Shown one piece after another: positions 17,191 through 25,841 of a stretch of DNA of 64,000 nt. Every line of letters starts with the position of its first letter. Positions within the stretch are counted from its first letter, which is position 1. The DNA comes from Chloroflexi bacterium UBA4736. GTDB taxonomy: Bacteria > Chloroflexota > Dormibacteria > Dormibacterales > Dormibacteraceae. The notes beneath the pieces are model-generated. The model had not been told where the DNA came from. It searched no databases and worked only from the letters and a program-made list of their open reading frames with translations. The translations under genes were made by a program, and so were the position numbers. The stretch covers positions 41,209-105,208 of the forward strand of contig DHIW01000010.1 in the NCBI GenBank assembly GCA_002404015.1, in the 5' to 3' direction.

Positions 17191-17973
17191 TTACGGAGGA
17201 ACTGCCAGACCCCGACCGTCGCGCTCGCCCCGGAACTCCGGGTCGGCGTACATGCCGCCCTGGGCTCCCAGGTGCTCGCTGGCGTCCGGTTCGACATCGC
17301 CTTCGAATGCGTCGGCGTCGTCCTGGGGCCGGTAGCCGATCGCCTCCGCGGCTGCCATGTCCCACCAGCCCCGGCTGGTCCGGGAGACGCCATAGACGAC
17401 GGCGAAACGAAGCGGCGCGTCCAGGCAGGCCCGGAACAGCGCCACCCCGTCCCGGTGGGAGAGCCAGGTCGAGAGGTGGCGGGCGTCCTGGGGCCGTTCC
17501 AGGAAGCTGCCGATCCTGACGCAGGCCACCTCCAGCCCCCACTTCTCCGCGTAGAGCCGGCCCAGGGCCTCGCCGAAGACCTTGCTCACGCCGTAGAAAC
17601 CGTCGGGCCGCACCGGCGCCTCGGCGCCGATGTGCTCCGAGCGCGGGTACATGCCGGTCGCGTGGTTGCTGCTCGCGAAGACCACCCGGCGCACGCCCTG
17701 GCGGCGGGCTGCCTCGTAGACGTTGTAGGTACCCCGGAGGTTGTGGTCGAGGATGGCCTCGAAAGGCGCCTCGGTGGGGATCGCACCGAGGTGCACGACC
17801 TTTTCGACACCGGCGAGGGCCTGCTCCACGGCCGCCAGGTCCCGCAGGTCGACCTGTTCGATGCCCTCGCCGGCCCGGATATCGAGGAGGCGGAGCCGGC
17901 CGCCGAGCTCGCGGGCCAGCACGCTGCCGATGACGCCCGCCGCGCCGGTGATCGCGAGGAGGCCGTCAGCCGT
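17191..17973 (-). CDS. udh: Uronate dehydrogenase-like NAD-dependent SDR; start unclear
   Basis: The first standard start (GTG at 17922) would remove the Rossmann motif. In the same frame just upstream lies DGLLAITGAAGVIGSVLAREL with the required GxxGxxG, so the real start is upstream. The best position is the ACG at 17971-17973 (ACG GCT GAC), overlapping the DapA-family stop. Downstream are HLGAIPTEAPFE, SSNHATGMYPR and the catalytic YGVSKVFGEALGRLYAEK, then RHLSTWLSHRD and YGVSRTSRGWWD. All are strongly like uronate dehydrogenase (EC 1.1.1.203), which oxidises D-galacturonate or D-glucuronate to aldaro-lactones. The partner DapA-family enzyme would act later in that route. About 260 aa with the ACG start. 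Confidence 0.75.
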   Translation of the reverse strand, partial: TADGLLAITGAAGVIGSVLARELGGRLRLLDIRAGEGIEQVDLRDLAAVEQALAGVEKVVHLGAIPTEAPFEAILDHNLRGTYNVYEAARRQGVRRVVFASSNHATGMYPRSEHIGAEAPVRPDGFYGVSKVFGEALGRLYAEKWGLEVACVRIGSFLERPQDARHLSTWLSHRDGVALFRACLDAPLRFAVVYGVSRTSRGWWDMAAAEAIGYRPQDDADAFEGDVEPDASEHLGAQGGMYADPEFRGERDGRGLAVPP

Positions 17974-18886
17974 GGCGGGAGCCGACCGCTGAGAGCAGGC
18001 CCCAGCCCAGCAGCTGCTCTCGGAGGTCCTCGCGGGCAGCCTGGCTCAGCACGGGGACGGGGGGCGCCGGCCACGGCTCACACACCCCCATCAGGTCGAG
18101 GGCCGCTTTGATGGCGGCCGGAAAGACGCCTGCCCGGACAGCCAGGACCAGCTGCAGCAGCAGGTCCTGGTGGGACCGCGCCAGCTCCCACTGGCCGCCG
18201 ACGAAGGACTCATAGACGCGCACCACCCAGCCCGGAGCGACGTTGGCGCCGCCGCAGATCGTGCCCGCCCCGCCCATGGCCATCGACGCCAGGAGCATCG
18301 TGTCGCTCCCGGTGAAGACGCAGAAGCCGGGCAGCTCGCGAGTGGCCAGGCAGATGCGCTCGAAGTATTCGAAATCGCGGCTCGAGTCCTTTGTCCCGGC
18401 GACCGTGCCCTCGCTTGCCAGTGCGGCCAGCGTGGCCGGCTCGACCACCACCTTGGTGAACTGGGGGATGTTGTAGACCAGGATCGGCAGGGGGCTTTCG
18501 GCTGCCAGGCGGCGATAGAAACCCAGCACCGTCGCCTGGTCGATCGGGTAGTAGAAGGGCGGTGTCACCAGGGCGGCCACGGCACCCAGCTCAGCGGCTG
18601 CCGCCACCTCGGCGCGGGCCGCGGCCAGGTGGGTCTGGGCAACCCCGCAGATCACGGGCACGCGGCCGCCGGCCGCCCGGACAACGGCTGCCAGCACCAG
18701 CCGCCGGCTGGGCTCGTCGAGGGAGGCCGTCTCGCCCGTCGAGCCGAGGGCGAGCAGCCCGTGCACGCCGCCGGCGAGCACGTGCTCCACCAGGCGGCCG
18801 ATGGCCGGTTCGTCGACGGTCCCGTCCTGGCGCAGCGGAGTCACCAGCGCCGGCAGCACGCCATGCAGTTCTTCGATCTCGGTCAT
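17966..18886 (-). CDS. DapA-family (dihydrodipicolinate synthase / 2-keto-deoxy sugar acid) aldolase or dehydratase
   Basis: 306 aa from the ATG preceded by GGAGGAGCA; an upstream TTG is less likely. TIM-barrel class I aldolase signatures are present: LALGSTGE (carboxylate-binding GSTGE), YNIP with the catalytic Tyr, and the Schiff-base Lys in GTKDSSRDF. True DapA is possible, but overlap with the uronate dehydrogenase gene suggests a keto-deoxy-aldarate dehydratase or KDG-type aldolase of the oxidative uronate pathway. It is the first gene of the pair and no regulator is adjacent. Confidence 0.8.
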   Translation of the reverse strand: MTEIEELHGVLPALVTPLRQDGTVDEPAIGRLVEHVLAGGVHGLLALGSTGETASLDEPSRRLVLAAVVRAAGGRVPVICGVAQTHLAAARAEVAAAAELGAVAALVTPPFYYPIDQATVLGFYRRLAAESPLPILVYNIPQFTKVVVEPATLAALASEGTVAGTKDSSRDFEYFERICLATRELPGFCVFTGSDTMLLASMAMGGAGTICGGANVAPGWVVRVYESFVGGQWELARSHQDLLLQLVLAVRAGVFPAAIKAALDLMGVCEPWPAPPVPVLSQAAREDLREQLLGWGLLSAVGSRHG

Positions 18887-18936
18887 TGCTCCTCCAAGCA
18901 CCCTCGGTCAGGGCCTGTCAATGGTGATTGATGTGT

Positions 18937-19149
18937 CTACAGGAGCCTGGGCACGTCGTCGAGGACAACCTGCAGCCTCAGCGCGAGCCGCACTTCGCCG
19001 GCCGCCCGCAGCTGCACGACGGTGCCCGCAAGTCCCTCGACGACCGCGTACACCTCGTCAGCACACGTGGCGCTCGTACGGCCGAGCCGCACGTCCTCAT
19101 CCAACCTGTCTCGCCAACGGGTCAGGGGCGGCGACCACTGGTGGGCCAT
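18937..19149 (-). CDS. Small hypothetical protein (70 aa)
   Basis: The ATG overlaps the stop of the upstream small gene (TGATG), which argues that both are translated. It encodes MAHQWSPPLTRWRDRL, then an acidic and Val/Leu-rich body with no membrane segment or known motif (AVVEGLAGTVVQLRAAGEVRLALRL). I do not recognise a family. Confidence 0.5.
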   Translation of the reverse strand: MAHQWSPPLTRWRDRLDEDVRLGRTSATCADEVYAVVEGLAGTVVQLRAAGEVRLALRLQVVLDDVPRLL

Positions 19150-19343
19150 CAGGTGCCGGCGGGCTTGCCGGGGGACGTCCGCCGCGCCAGCTCGCGGCGC
19201 GCGCATTCGATCGCGGACGCGGCGTCGTGGTGGGTGATGTGCTCGCAGTTCCAGACGCCCTGGCCGTCGGACTGCGTGACCACCGCGGTGTAGTCAGATC
19301 GGCCCTCCTGCTGAACAGAGGACGCCTGCAGGTCGGGAGGCAC
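19149..19343 (-). CDS. Small hypothetical protein (64 aa) with a WxCxH-type core
   Basis: GTG start. The core reads YTAVVTQSDGQGVWNCEHITHHDAASAIECARREL. It resembles short actinobacterial proteins with an aromatic-x-C-x-H segment followed by A-rich helix and a second Cys, perhaps a small metal-binding fold; that is inference. Stop-start overlap with the 70-aa gene suggests a two-gene operon. Confidence 0.5.
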   Translation of the reverse strand: MPPDLQASSVQQEGRSDYTAVVTQSDGQGVWNCEHITHHDAASAIECARRELARRTSPGKPAGT

Positions 19344-19420
19344 CGACCCATTCTGCTCCGCGGCGGCCGATTAGACCCGGCGGCCGCCCGCCTGCGGCCT
19401 CCCCTAACCTGGTCCTGGCC

Positions 19421-19852
19421 ATGAATCCGCTCTTCTTCGCCTCCTGGCGATGCACCTGGCGGCGGTCCTGGTGGCGTATGGGGCCAATCTCCTCATCCCC
19501 GTTCCAGGCTGAGCCGGCGGAGGGCAAGGAGGGATGGCTGTTCAGGTTCGAGCGCCTGGCCGCGGAGCGGCTGTCACTGCCGGCCGCGCTCACCGTGCCC
19601 TTCACCGGGGCCGGCATGGTCCTGGTCGCCGGCATCAACCCGACCACCCGGTTCTGGCTCTGGGCGTCCATCGTGCTCTACCTGGGAACGCTGGTCTACC
19701 TGGTGGCGCGGCAGCGGCCGGGGGTGATCCGGCTGCTGCGAGGGGACCGCTCGGCGGGCCGGCTGCAGCAGCTGCGGCTGGCCAGCGTGGGAGTCCTGGC
19801 GGTCATCCTCGCGATCGGCGCCATGATGATGGCCAAGCCCGGCCAGAACTGA
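19421..19852 (+). pseudogene. DUF2269-like integral membrane protein with two compensating frameshifts
   Basis: The 143-aa frame starts well (MNPLFFA) and ends as a credible multi-helix membrane protein (LPAALTVPFTGAGMVLVAGI, FWLWASIVLYLGTLVYLVARQRPG, LASVGVLAVILAIGAMMM). Residues 8-35 are an unlikely Trp/Arg-rich run. In the +2 frame the same bases (19441-19509) encode LLAMHLAAVLVAYGANLLIPV, a proper first transmembrane helix. The native gene therefore seems to have shifted out and back into frame, by real mutation or sequencing error. DUF2269 proteins have no known function. Confidence 0.45.
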
Positions 19853-19855
19853 GTC

Positions 19856-20215
19856 AATCGGCCGCCTGGGCCGCCTGGTCCGCGACCGCCGGTTGCGGCT
19901 CTTGAACACCCTGAACAGGAGCGCGAGCGACGGCACGGTGAGGAGCATGCCGACCGCGACGATTCCCAGCAGCACGTGCCGCGCGACTTCCGGTGCGGCC
20001 GTCTGAGCGACCGTCAGATCCGGCGGGACCAGGTACGGAAACTGTCCGATCGCCCAGGCCTTGGGGGCGGTGCTGTCCCTGACCATGCGTCCGAAGGCCA
20101 CGACAGAGACCAGGACAGCGAGCACGAGAAGTCCTCCGACCAGCCTCAGCGCCTGGCCTGGCAGCCGGTGGGCAGCGCGGGGCTCGAGTCCGGCCGGCGG
20201 TCGCAGCCTGTCCAC
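19856..20215 (-). pseudogene. cydB: Remnant of a cytochrome bd oxidase subunit II-like (cydB) 3' end
   Basis: On the minus strand about 120 codons read as the last two helices of a CydB protein: LRLVGGLLVLAVLVSVVAFG, then AWAIGQFPYLVPPDLTVAQTAAPE, then LLGIVAVGMLLTVPSLALLFRVFKSR. The QFPYLVPPDLT loop matches the C-terminal CydB pattern. No upstream 230 residues and no cydA are present, and the frame runs on into antisense of the neighbouring gene instead of stopping. This looks like a decayed fragment. The identification rests on pattern recall only. Confidence 0.45.
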
Positions 20216-20374
20216 TTCTTCCGCGAGTATCCGACTTCGGGGCTGAACATGCCCCCTGCAAAGGGGAGGCTTGCCGGTCGTCGCCGCGCCGGTCGTGAAG
20301 CGTAGGCTGGACTGGCCCCGACCGTTTCCAGGCTGGTCAACACGAGGCTCGAGCCATGGACAAGGAGGATCGCC

Positions 20375-21352
20375 ATGGCGAACCCGATCCAGAAGGTCGT
20401 GATCTTCTTCATGGAGAACCACACCACCGACAACTTCGCCAGCGAGGTTGCGGGCGTCGACGGCGACCTGGCTCTTCCACTCGCGCCCGACCTCGTGGTT
20501 CCGGACCCTCCGCACGACCACGCCCACTGGCTGGCGCGCGACACCCCGACGCCGGGCGGTGCCCTCCGCCAGCGGTACGGCCGTCCCCAGCTTCCCAACG
20601 CGTACAAGCTCATGGACGGCTTCACCGTCTGCGACCGCTACTTCTCCGATTACGCGGGGAACTCGTTCCCGAACCACGCCTTTGCCATAGGGGCCGACGC
20701 CGAATGGACAGACCGCAATCCCGGTCAGAGCTACGCCGTCAGCCTGAAGACCCCCGGCGTTCCGGCCCGCCTGGTGGCGGCCGGCAAGACCTGGGCCAAC
20801 TACGGTCGGGGCTTCGCCTTTCAGCACTACGCCGACCCCCTCATGCACGCCACTCCCAAGAACACCTTCGCGCAGGACGCCAAGGCGGGCAACCTGCCCA
20901 ACGTCTCCTGGGTCTACGCGCCGGGCGGGCAGGACTTCCACCCGGGGTCTCGGACCAGGATGTCCGCCTCCGACACCTGGCTGGGCCAGGCTATCGCCGC
21001 GCTTGCCCAGGGACCGGACTGGCCGCGCGTGGTCGCCTTCCTCACGTTCGATGACTGGGGCGGCTGGTTCGACCACGTCGTGCCGCCGCTGGTCGAGACG
21101 TTCCCCAACAGCAAGGACCAGTACCGTTTTGGATCTCGCGTGCCCTGCGTGGTCGTCGGACCTTACGCCAAGGCGAGGTCCGTCTCGCATGTGCAGTCCT
21201 CGTATACGAGCCTGGTGGCGTTCATCGAAAGGCTCTGGGGCCTGCCACCCTCGCCCAACCCCGACGCGGCCAGGCGGACCACATCGCCTGACGAGCACGC
21301 CATGGCCGATTGCATCGACGTGACGCAGAAGCCCCTGCCGCCACCGCAGTAG
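20375..21352 (+). CDS. Phosphoesterase (phospholipase C / acid phosphatase AcpA-like family)
   Basis: 325 aa with a strong ribosome site (AAGGAGG) before the ATG. It begins IQKVVIFFMENHTTDNFASE, the phosphoesterase-family motif with metal-ligand Glu and Asn. Further alkaline-phosphatase-fold ligands lie in YAGNSFPNHAFAIGA and TFDDWGGWFDHV (DDxGGxxDH), then VPCVVVGPYAK and the HVQSSYTSLVAFIE motif near the end. It would hydrolyse phosphoesters such as phospholipid head groups. No signal peptide is visible, so it may be cytoplasmic or use an unrecognised export route. A strong terminator follows. Confidence 0.87.
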   Translation: MANPIQKVVIFFMENHTTDNFASEVAGVDGDLALPLAPDLVVPDPPHDHAHWLARDTPTPGGALRQRYGRPQLPNAYKLMDGFTVCDRYFSDYAGNSFPNHAFAIGADAEWTDRNPGQSYAVSLKTPGVPARLVAAGKTWANYGRGFAFQHYADPLMHATPKNTFAQDAKAGNLPNVSWVYAPGGQDFHPGSRTRMSASDTWLGQAIAALAQGPDWPRVVAFLTFDDWGGWFDHVVPPLVETFPNSKDQYRFGSRVPCVVVGPYAKARSVSHVQSSYTSLVAFIERLWGLPPSPNPDAARRTTSPDEHAMADCIDVTQKPLPPPQ

Positions 21353-21450
21353 GCAAACGGGGCGATCATCATCGACACCTTCGTCACTTCGGCCCCACGA
21401 CATCGCCGGGAGGACGAGGACTAGCAGACCTCAGTGATTGCTGCCCACCG

Positions 21451-21478
21451 GGGGGCGCTCTCAGGAGCGCCCCCTTTT
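21451..21478 (+). terminator. Rho-independent terminator
   Basis: GGGGGCGCTC-TCAG-GAGCGCCCCC is a perfect 10-bp stem with a tetraloop, followed by TTTT. It lies 98 bp after the phosphoesterase stop and 44 bp before the 3' end of the convergent lactate permease gene. It is the clearest intrinsic terminator in the window. Confidence 0.88.
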
Positions 21479-21521
21479 GGCATGGAGCGGGAGGACGCCA
21501 AATCGGTATGCCGCGGTGTGC

Positions 21522-23465
21522 TTACGGTGAGGGGATGATGCTCGGGATGACGTACGCCTCGATCATCGCGACGATGCCGACCAAGCTGGTCAGGATGAGG
21601 CTGTAGCCGATAACCCGCCGGAAGATCTCCCCCTCGGCACCCACCTTGTTGACGCCGGCTGCTCCCACCGACAGGTTCTGCGGGCTGATCATCTTGCCCA
21701 TCACACCCCCGGACGAATTGGTGCCGGCGGTCAGGATCGGGCTCACGTTGCCGAGCTGTTGCGCGGTCTGCGCCTGAAGGGGCCCGAACAACGTGTTGGA
21801 GGATGTGTCGCTGCCGGTCAGGAAGACGCCCAGCCAGCCCAGGAAGGCGGCTACAAACGGGAAGATGAAGCCCGTCTTGGAGAGCGCGATGGCCAGGCTG
21901 GAGGTCATGCCCGCGTAGTTCATGAGCTGGGCGATCGCGAGGATGAAAGCGATCGTCACGATGGGCAGCGCGAGCTGGCGGACCGTTCGCGCGTAGACGG
22001 CCAGGAAGTTGACAGCTGCGCCGCGGAGCCTCATCAACAGGAAGGCGAGCAGCCCCGCGTAGAGCACGAGCGAACCGGCTGCGGCCAGGAAGTTCCAGTC
22101 GAAGTTCAGTGGGTACTCGGCGGACTTCGCGACGATCGGCTTCTCGCGGAAGATCAATGAGACTGGCTTGCCGCCCTTGATCTCGTAAGTGCCGGGCCAG
22201 AGGAAGTTCCAGTCGGGGAACTTGAACGCCTGCCGATCCTTGGCCGGGGTGGGCCCGATCCATGGCTGGGGGCAGAGCTTGAAGAGGGGGGTGCCGCACT
22301 TCAGGTCGGCCGTGATGTTGGCCGGCGCGGCCAACGCCGTCTTGACGTCGCCCACGGGGTGGCCGGCGAAGAACGGCAGGTTGCCCATCTGGCCCACCAG
22401 GATGACGACGGTCAAGAGCACATACATCGAGTACGCGCGCAGGATCCGCCCCGGCGTATCCGCGTTGACCTCAGCGCTCGGGGGGGGCCCCGACCCAGCG
22501 CTCGCGGGCGGTGCCGACCCAGCGCTCTCGGGCGGCGGGTCGGGCGGTCCGGATCCCCCGCTCACGGGCGGCGGGCCGGCTGCAGCGGATTCGGTCTCGA
22601 AACGGTAGACGTGGGCCGGGCGCCAAAACCGAAGCAGTGCGGCCAGGCAGCCCATGGAGACGAGCGCCGCCAGGATGTCGGTGAGCTCTGGGCCCACGAA
22701 ATTGGACACGAGGAACTGGACGACAGCGAACGAGACGCCGGTGACCAGGACGGCCGGCAGGATCTCGCGCATCCTCCGCCAGCCGGCCAGGACCACGATC
22801 AGATAGGCCGGGATCACGATCGAGAACAGGGGCAGCTGGCGGCCGACCATGGCTGAGAGGGCCAGCGTGGTCGAGGTCACGTCCTTGTGCAAGATCGGGG
22901 CCACCAGGGCGCCTAGGGTGACCACCGGGATTCCGATCGAGCCGAAGGCCACCGGTGCTGTGTTGGCCAGCAGCGCGAGGACCGCGGCCGTCACCGGCTC
23001 GAAGCCAAGGCTGGCCAGGATCGAAGCCGTGATCGCCACCGGCGCGCCGAAGCCCGCGATCCCCTCCAGCAGCGCGCCGAAGCTGAACGCGATCAGTAGG
23101 GCCTGCAGCCGGCGGTCCTCCGTCAGCCGGGTCAAGGAACGCTTGATAACGTCGAAGTCGCCGCTGGCGACGGTCAGGTTGTGGAAGAAGACGGCGTTGA
23201 GGACGATCCAGCTGATCGGCCAGATGCCGAACGCCATGCCCTCGGTCGCGGTGGCGGCCGTCACGCCGAAGGGCATTCCCCACACCAGCCAGCTCAGGAC
23301 GAAGGCCGCCAGCATGGCGGTCACCGCGCAGATCCAGGCCGGGAGTCGAAGGACCGCGAGCATGATGAACAGCACGTAGAGCGGGAGCCCAGCGACCAGA
23401 GCCGACAGCAGGACGCTGCCGAGCACCGGTTGATAGGTCTGGTGAAAAGTCAGCAGAATCCCCAT
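21522..23465 (-). CDS. lldP: L-lactate permease (LctP family)
   Basis: 647 aa polytopic transporter of the lactate permease family (12 or more helices). It begins FHQTYQPVLGSVLLSALVAGLPLYVLF and contains SFGALLEGIAGFGAPVAITA, GSIGIPVVTLG and the C-terminal FLTGSDTSSNTLFGPLQ and GTNSSGGVMGKMISPQNL motifs. It would import lactate or glycolate with protons. A cytoplasmic loop near residues 292-333 holds a Gly/Pro/Ser-rich low-complexity insert (GSGPP/SAGSAPP units) not typical of the family, encoded by imperfect tandem repeats at about 22465-22580. No lactate dehydrogenase or regulator gene is adjacent. Confidence 0.93.
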   Translation of the reverse strand: MGILLTFHQTYQPVLGSVLLSALVAGLPLYVLFIMLAVLRLPAWICAVTAMLAAFVLSWLVWGMPFGVTAATATEGMAFGIWPISWIVLNAVFFHNLTVASGDFDVIKRSLTRLTEDRRLQALLIAFSFGALLEGIAGFGAPVAITASILASLGFEPVTAAVLALLANTAPVAFGSIGIPVVTLGALVAPILHKDVTSTTLALSAMVGRQLPLFSIVIPAYLIVVLAGWRRMREILPAVLVTGVSFAVVQFLVSNFVGPELTDILAALVSMGCLAALLRFWRPAHVYRFETESAAAGPPPVSGGSGPPDPPPESAGSAPPASAGSGPPPSAEVNADTPGRILRAYSMYVLLTVVILVGQMGNLPFFAGHPVGDVKTALAAPANITADLKCGTPLFKLCPQPWIGPTPAKDRQAFKFPDWNFLWPGTYEIKGGKPVSLIFREKPIVAKSAEYPLNFDWNFLAAAGSLVLYAGLLAFLLMRLRGAAVNFLAVYARTVRQLALPIVTIAFILAIAQLMNYAGMTSSLAIALSKTGFIFPFVAAFLGWLGVFLTGSDTSSNTLFGPLQAQTAQQLGNVSPILTAGTNSSGGVMGKMISPQNLSVGAAGVNKVGAEGEIFRRVIGYSLILTSLVGIVAMIEAYVIPSIIPSP

Positions 23466-23520
23466 CGTTCCCTCCGAGCTGTGCCTTAGGCAGGCTCTTC
23501 TTACGCCGGAATGACGTTAC

Positions 23521-24531
23521 GTGCCCGTGACCGTACACCGCAACAATGGCACGTCTACGACCGGGCGGGGGGACGCCGGCGTCACAAAAACTGATGCCGT
23601 GGTGCTTCTATCTCCGGTGCCGCAAGCCGAAGGCGTCCTGAAGACGATCCAGCTCTCGAAGTCGTACGGATCCCGCAAGGCCGTCGACGGCCTCGACCTC
23701 GAGGTGTCGCGCGGCGAGCTGTTCGGCTTCCTGGGACCCAACGGCGCCGGCAAGACGACCACCATCCGGATGGTCCTGGGGCTCATCGCCCCGAGCGCCG
23801 GCTCGGTTGAGATCCTCGGCCGCGAGGTCCGGCGTAATCGCTCCCGGGTCCTGCCTCGGGTCGGCGCCCTGGTCGAATCACCGGCGCTGTATGGGTATCT
23901 CTCCGGACGCGACAACCTGCGCGCCGTCGGCGACCTCCTCGGCGGCCTCCCGCGCGGCCGGATTGACGAGGTGATCGAGATCGTCGCCCTGGCGGGCCGC
24001 GAGAAGGACCGGGTCAGGACCTACTCGCTGGGCATGAAGCAGCGGCTCGGCCTGGCGATGGCGCTGCTGAACGACCCCGACCTGCTGATCCTGGACGAGC
24101 CCGGCAACGGCCTCGACCCGGCCGGGATCGTCGAGATGCGCGACCTGCTCCGCCGGCTGTCGGCCGAGGGCAAGACGGTGTTCATCTCCAGCCACGTGCT
24201 CAGCGAGGTGCAGCAGATCTGCTCGCGGGTCGCCATCATCGACCAGGGCCGGTTGATCCGGGTGGCGCCGGTCGCCGAGCTGCTGGAGACGCACGGCGAG
24301 TTCGAGGTCAAGGTCGACGATCCGGAGCGCCTGCTGGAGGAGCTGCACCGCCACGAGTGGGGGACGGGCGCCCGCCTGCAGGGCGACCTCGTGCTGACGG
24401 CCGCGCCGCACGCACGCGGCCGGAACCTGATCGAATTTCTCGTCGAGGCCGGGTTCCACCCCGACTCTGTCACCGCGCGGCAGCAGGACCTCGAGGACAT
24501 CTTCCTCAGCCTCACGGGAGGCGATCGATGA
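23521..24531 (+). CDS. ABC transporter ATP-binding protein (ABC-2 exporter type)
   Basis: 336 aa as the longest frame from GTG; in-frame GTGs at 23599, 23602 and 23617 are as likely, since homology begins at about residue 40 (LKTIQLSKSYGSRKAVDGL). Walker A is GPNGAGKTT, the signature is TYSLGMKQRLGLA, Walker B is LLILDEPGNGLDP, and a switch His is in VFISSHVLSE. The bacitracin/NatA-like nucleotide-binding subunit carries a 90-residue C-terminal extension. It is coupled by ATGA overlap to the permease gene. The exported substrate is unknown. Confidence 0.9.
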   Translation: MPVTVHRNNGTSTTGRGDAGVTKTDAVVLLSPVPQAEGVLKTIQLSKSYGSRKAVDGLDLEVSRGELFGFLGPNGAGKTTTIRMVLGLIAPSAGSVEILGREVRRNRSRVLPRVGALVESPALYGYLSGRDNLRAVGDLLGGLPRGRIDEVIEIVALAGREKDRVRTYSLGMKQRLGLAMALLNDPDLLILDEPGNGLDPAGIVEMRDLLRRLSAEGKTVFISSHVLSEVQQICSRVAIIDQGRLIRVAPVAELLETHGEFEVKVDDPERLLEELHRHEWGTGARLQGDLVLTAAPHARGRNLIEFLVEAGFHPDSVTARQQDLEDIFLSLTGGDR

Positions 24532-25397
24532 CCCATCCCAGCCTCGTCGGGACGTTCCGGGGCGAGGTGCTGAAGGTCTCGCGGCAGCTGAGCGTCTGGT
24601 TGATGCTGCTGGGGGCGCTGGTGATGTTCGGAGTGATCGTGCTGGCGACCACCAGCGCCGACAACATCCACACCCTGGCCGCGAAGGACCGGACCGGCTT
24701 CGCCTACAACATGCTGGACATCTTCGGAACGGTGTTCCAGATCGGGTCGGGCATCTTCCTGCTGCTGGTCGGATCGCGGCTGATCGCGATGGAGTATTCG
24801 TCGGGGACGATCCGGATCATCTATGCGCGAGGCACCGGCCGGCTGGCCCTGCTGCTGGCGAAGATGGGCACTCTGCTCCTGATGGGGCTGCTGCTCCTGG
24901 TCGCCTACCTGGTGATCGTAGGGGTGGTGCTGAGCTTGCTGGTGGGCTCCTGGACAGGCGGCATCGCGCCGCTCCAGCACCTGCCGCAATCCTTCTGGCA
25001 GGACTTCTGGAGATGGGTTCTCGTCCAGGGCATCAGCATCGGGGTGCTGATCCTGATGGCCGCGGCGGCGGCCGCGATCGGCCGCTCGCTGGCCTTCGCG
25101 ATGGCGGCCTCCCTGGCGTTCTTCCCGGTCGACAACTTCCTCACGATCATCCTGGCCCTGGCAGCGCGCGCGACCCGCCACGATCATCCCTGGACCGACA
25201 TCAGCGCTTACCTGCTGGGGCCGAACATCAACGTGCTCCTGAACCTGCTCGAGCCCGCACACCTGTCGCGAGCGGCCTTCGCCACCCCGCTCGTCAAGGT
25301 CGACGCCACACACTCCTTGCTGGTGATCGGGGCGTTCGCGGCGGCCTTCGCGATCGTCGCGGTGCTGAGGACCGTGCGACCCGACGTTCTGGAGTGA
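24528..25397 (+). CDS. ABC-2 type permease
   Basis: 289 aa, ATG overlapping the ATPase stop. It has a cytoplasmic N-terminus (GTFRGEVLKVSRQLSVW), then about six helices at 22-45, 75-95, 110-135 (LLLAKMGTLLLMGLLLLVAY), 165-200, 205-220 and 262-285. An EYSSGTIRIIYARG elbow typical of ABC-2 exporters precedes the third. It forms the membrane half of the exporter with the preceding ATPase. Confidence 0.87.
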   Translation: MTHPSLVGTFRGEVLKVSRQLSVWLMLLGALVMFGVIVLATTSADNIHTLAAKDRTGFAYNMLDIFGTVFQIGSGIFLLLVGSRLIAMEYSSGTIRIIYARGTGRLALLLAKMGTLLLMGLLLLVAYLVIVGVVLSLLVGSWTGGIAPLQHLPQSFWQDFWRWVLVQGISIGVLILMAAAAAAIGRSLAFAMAASLAFFPVDNFLTIILALAARATRHDHPWTDISAYLLGPNINVLLNLLEPAHLSRAAFATPLVKVDATHSLLVIGAFAAAFAIVAVLRTVRPDVLE

Positions 25398-25481
25398 CTT
25401 AGCTCCCTTGGGGGCAGCGCGCACAGAATTTCCCCAGCAAATTCTTAGGCGCCTTAACGGACAGGGCGACAGGATGGGCTC

Positions 25482-25709
25482 ATGGCCACCATGGCGCTGC
25501 ACACCGATCGTAGCCGCAGCCACCTGGGGCACCGACCGCGAAGGGACCGCAGCACTCCCCGCGGCACGGAGAACAACCTCCAGGCCGTTCGGTTGGCCCT
25601 CGTCGAACGGGTCATCACCGACACCGCGCCGCTGGATGCCAACGACAGGCTGACCCTGATCCTGGCGATCTTTCAAGGGGACGATCCCTACGCGGACCAG
25701 GTCGGATAG
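25482..25709 (+). CDS. Small hypothetical protein (75 aa)
   Basis: ATG start (a second ATG is 3 codons later). A basic N-terminus (SRSHLGHRPRRDR) is followed by a helical segment, VRLALVERVITDTAPLDANDRLTLILAIF, and an acidic tail. The composition of the second half looks like a real protein, but there is no clear ribosome site and no family I recognise. Confidence 0.35.
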   Translation: MATMALHTDRSRSHLGHRPRRDRSTPRGTENNLQAVRLALVERVITDTAPLDANDRLTLILAIFQGDDPYADQVG

Positions 25710-25841
25710 CCGCGAAGCCTGGCTGCGCAGGGGGTGCTGAGCGATCAGCGCCCCGATCAGGTCGAGGCTGCCGGTCAGGGCCGGGAGGCCGCCGAAGAAG
25801 GGGCGGATGGGCTGCCTGTCCGAGAGGGCGGCGGTTTTTGG

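Noticed and set aside
19574..21403. 609-codon minus-strand frame across the phosphoesterase
   Set aside because: Most of it is antisense to a well-supported phosphoesterase. Only its last 120 codons resemble a protein (CydB tail), reported separately.
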